NCBI GenBank assembly: GCA_964250215.1
Contig: CAXUEX010000160.1
Location: 1-6,208 of the forward strand
DNA from: DAIDJM01 sp964250215
GTDB lineage: Bacteria > Pseudomonadota > Alphaproteobacteria > Acetobacterales > Acetobacteraceae
Length of the DNA stretch: 6,208 nt
Direction: 5' to 3'
Position numbers and translations under genes: made by a program
Shown here: positions 5,043 to 6,208 of the stretch, piece after piece
Position numbering within the stretch: position 1 is the first letter of the stretch
How the letters are laid out: every line of letters begins with the position of its first letter
Notes under the pieces: generated by a model
What the model was told of the DNA's origin: nothing
The model's database searches: none
What the model saw: only the letters and a program-made list of their open reading frames with translations

Positions 5043-5810
5043 TCACCGCACGAAATTCGCCCCGCCATCCACCACCAGGGTCTCCCCCACCACGTAATCG
5101 CCGGCGCGCGAGGCGAGAAACACCGCCGCTCCCGCCATGTCCTCGTCGCGGCCGATCCGGCCCGCCGGCACGTGGGCAGCCACCGCCTCGGCGTGGTCCC
5201 GCGCCTCGCGGTTCATGTCGGAAGCGAACGGCCCCGGCGCGATGCCGCTCACCACGACGCCGTCGCCCGCCAGGCGCAGCGCCATCCGGCGCGTGAGGTG
5301 GATCAGCCCCGCCTTGCTCGCCGCGTAGGAATACGTCTCCCACGGGTTCACCGAAATCCCGTCGATCGAGGCGATGTTGATCACCTTGGCCGGCCGCTCG
5401 GCGCTCGCCGCCGCGCGCAACATTCCGTGTAGCGCCTGGGTGAGAAAGAACGGCGCTTTCAGGTTGAGGTCCACCACCTTGTCCCAGCCATGCTCCGGAA
5501 ACTGCTCGAACGGCTCGCCCCAGGCGGCGCCGGCGTTGTTCACGAGAATGTCCAGCTTCGTCTCGTGCCGCCCGATCGCCTCGGCCAGCCGGCGCACCCC
5601 GTCCATGCTGGAAACATCTTCCGGGATCGCAACACACTCACCCGCATCGCTCAGCGCCGCCGCCGCCGCGCGCAGCGGCGCCTCCTTGCGCGAAGTGATG
5701 TAGATCTTTGCGCCGTAAGCCAGGAACCCGCGCGCAATCATCCGCCCGATCCCGCGCGACCCCCCGGTGATCAACGCCACCCGGCCCTTCAGTGAAAAAA
5801 TATCCTGCAT
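5043..5810 (-). CDS. Short-chain dehydrogenase/reductase, RhlG-like (3-oxoacyl-ACP reductase type)
   Basis: 255 residues, a classical SDR length. The cofactor motif is TGGSRGIG (15-22); Arg41 after the second beta-strand suggests NADP(H) preference. Other landmarks are Asp65 in the EDVSS turn, NNAG (91-94), and the full catalytic tetrad Asn116, Ser148, Tyr162 and Lys166 (YAASK). The C-terminus has PGPFASDMN and the usual VDGG ending. Overall wording (NNAGAAWGEPFE, SAERPAKVINIASIDGIS, GRIGRDEDMAG) is close to Pseudomonas RhlG and related ketoacyl reductases as I remember them. The substrate is therefore probably a 3-oxoacyl or similar ketone, but SDR specificity cannot be read from sequence. 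The ATG at 5808-5810 has GGAG (5819-5822) eight bases upstream. It sits between xseA and tRNA-Lys on the same strand, separated from xseA by the hairpin repeat. Cytosolic. Confidence 0.9.
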   Translation of the reverse strand: MQDIFSLKGRVALITGGSRGIGRMIARGFLAYGAKIYITSRKEAPLRAAAAALSDAGECVAIPEDVSSMDGVRRLAEAIGRHETKLDILVNNAGAAWGEPFEQFPEHGWDKVVDLNLKAPFFLTQALHGMLRAAASAERPAKVINIASIDGISVNPWETYSYAASKAGLIHLTRRMALRLAGDGVVVSGIAPGPFASDMNREARDHAEAVAAHVPAGRIGRDEDMAGAAVFLASRAGDYVVGETLVVDGGANFVR

Positions 5811-5827
5811 TGAGCTTGCTCCAAACA

Positions 5828-5918
5828 GAAGAAAGTTCTTTGCTTCTTTCTTTCAAGAAAGAAGAGTCTTCGTTCTTTTTTGAAAAAAAGAACCAAAAAA
5901 CTTTTATTTTATAAAAGT
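5828..5918. repeat. AT-rich tandem-hairpin intergenic repeat
   Basis: This stretch is sharply AT-rich inside GC-rich DNA and contains three perfect inverted repeats in a row. A: CTTCTTTC/GAAAGAAG (5843-5850 with 5857-5864). B: GTTCTTTTTT/AAAAAAGAAC (5872-5881 with 5884-5893). C: ACTTTTAT/ATAAAAGT (5900-5907 with 5911-5918). An alternative stem at 5828-5846 (GAAGAAAG with CTTTGCTTC, one bulge) competes with A. Hairpin C spans the xseA stop codon. Similar AAGAAAG/TTTTTTC runs are, from memory, dispersed intergenic repeats in Acetobacteraceae genomes. It may work as an mRNA 3'-end or stability element between xseA and the SDR gene; no classic GC stem plus T-tract is present. Confidence 0.75.
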
Positions 5919-6208
5919 AACTTTCCCTGCGCGCGATCGGCGGTCACGCGCGCTTCGCCGTCGGCGAAGCGCAACCGCAGGCGTGCGCCGGGGCGCACCG
6001 CTTCGGCCGATACCACCGCGTGGCCGGCGCTGTCGCGCACCAGCGCAAAGCCGCTCGCCAGCACGCGTTCGTAGCTCGCCCCCTCCAGTCGCGCGGCAAA
6101 CCCCTCCAGCCGCGCTCTACGCTCGCGCAGCAGCGCCGATATGGGCGCGGGTGAAAGCCGCACCGCAGCCGCCTGCGCGCGCGCCGCCTGCACCGCGTGG
6201 CGCAAGCC
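5909..6208 (-). CDS. xseA: Exodeoxyribonuclease VII large subunit, C-terminal part (start outside window)
   Basis: 99 residues reading in from the window edge to a TAA at 5909-5911. Exonuclease VII degrades single-stranded DNA from either end in repair and recombination, and XseA is its catalytic large subunit, partnered by several XseB chains. Visible is the last part of the long helical region (RERRARLEGFAARLEGASYE) followed by the typical C-terminal beta domain: RVLASGFALVRDSAGHAVVS, then the G..LRLRFADGEARVTAD block. This matches the '..VL.RGYA.v.d..G..v......pG..l.....dG' end of XseA. A usual Gly-Tyr is Gly-Phe here. The last residues (QGKLLL) and stop lie in the AT-rich hairpin repeat, so the native tail may have been replaced. 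A TTG at 6205 is not the true start. Confidence 0.85.
   Translation of the reverse strand, partial: GLRHAVQAARAQAAAVRLSPAPISALLRERRARLEGFAARLEGASYERVLASGFALVRDSAGHAVVSAEAVRPGARLRLRFADGEARVTADRAQGKLLL

Noticed and set aside
4872..5432. Plus-strand ORF containing GGNRTHDPMIKSHVLYRLSY
   Set aside because: This peptide is the well-known artefact from translating the antisense of a tRNA gene (here tRNA-Lys); the rest is antisense to the SDR gene.
5043..5637. Minus-strand 227-residue ORF overlapping the SDR gene
   Set aside because: Gly/Arg-rich frame shadow of a gene with a complete SDR motif set.

Overview
The window is high-GC DNA with dense gene packing and long antisense shadow ORFs. It looks chromosomal and alphaproteobacterial. 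The best lineage hint is an AT-rich cluster of hairpins at 5828-5918. It resembles intergenic repeats I remember from acetic-acid bacteria (Acetobacteraceae), so I lean to that family with moderate confidence. Nothing was searched; all family calls rest on motifs and memory.

Layout. 1-567 (+) is the 3' part of a gene whose product looks like the tail of a SAM-methyltransferase/polysaccharide-biosynthesis protein, with a C-terminal FDEAFY..YPDI module. Convergent with it, 569-991 (-) holds a type II toxin-antitoxin locus: an intact ribbon-helix-helix antitoxin (701-991), then a toxin remnant (569-704) in which two pieces of a MazF/PemK-like reading frame survive after an internal deletion and a 3' truncation. 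1124-2041 (-) is an amidinotransferase/dimethylarginine dimethylaminohydrolase-type enzyme with His and Cys active-site motifs. A divergent gap of about 210 bp follows, then a DUF1003 inner-membrane protein (2252-2773, +).

2795-3171 (-) carries two small genes: a 49-codon gene with a strong Shine-Dalgarno sequence, and a 61-codon single-pass membrane protein. Divergent from them, 3274-4532 (+) is a two-gene unit with an ATGA overlap: a 331-residue membrane-anchored protein of unknown function and an 88-residue exported proline-rich protein. Convergent with that pair is a small secreted two-cysteine protein (4567-4824, -). Next on the minus strand are tRNA-Lys(TTT) (4916-4991), a RhlG-like short-chain dehydrogenase (5043-5810), the hairpin repeat, and the 3' end of xseA (exonuclease VII large subunit, 5909 to the window edge). 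The hairpin repeat provides the xseA stop codon.

No single pathway unites the genes. The region is mostly ordinary housekeeping and hypothetical genes. The most notable points are the decayed toxin beside an intact antitoxin, the hairpin repeat running into xseA, and the small genes. I saw no CRISPR array, phage gene, complete insertion sequence or clear novel defence system.
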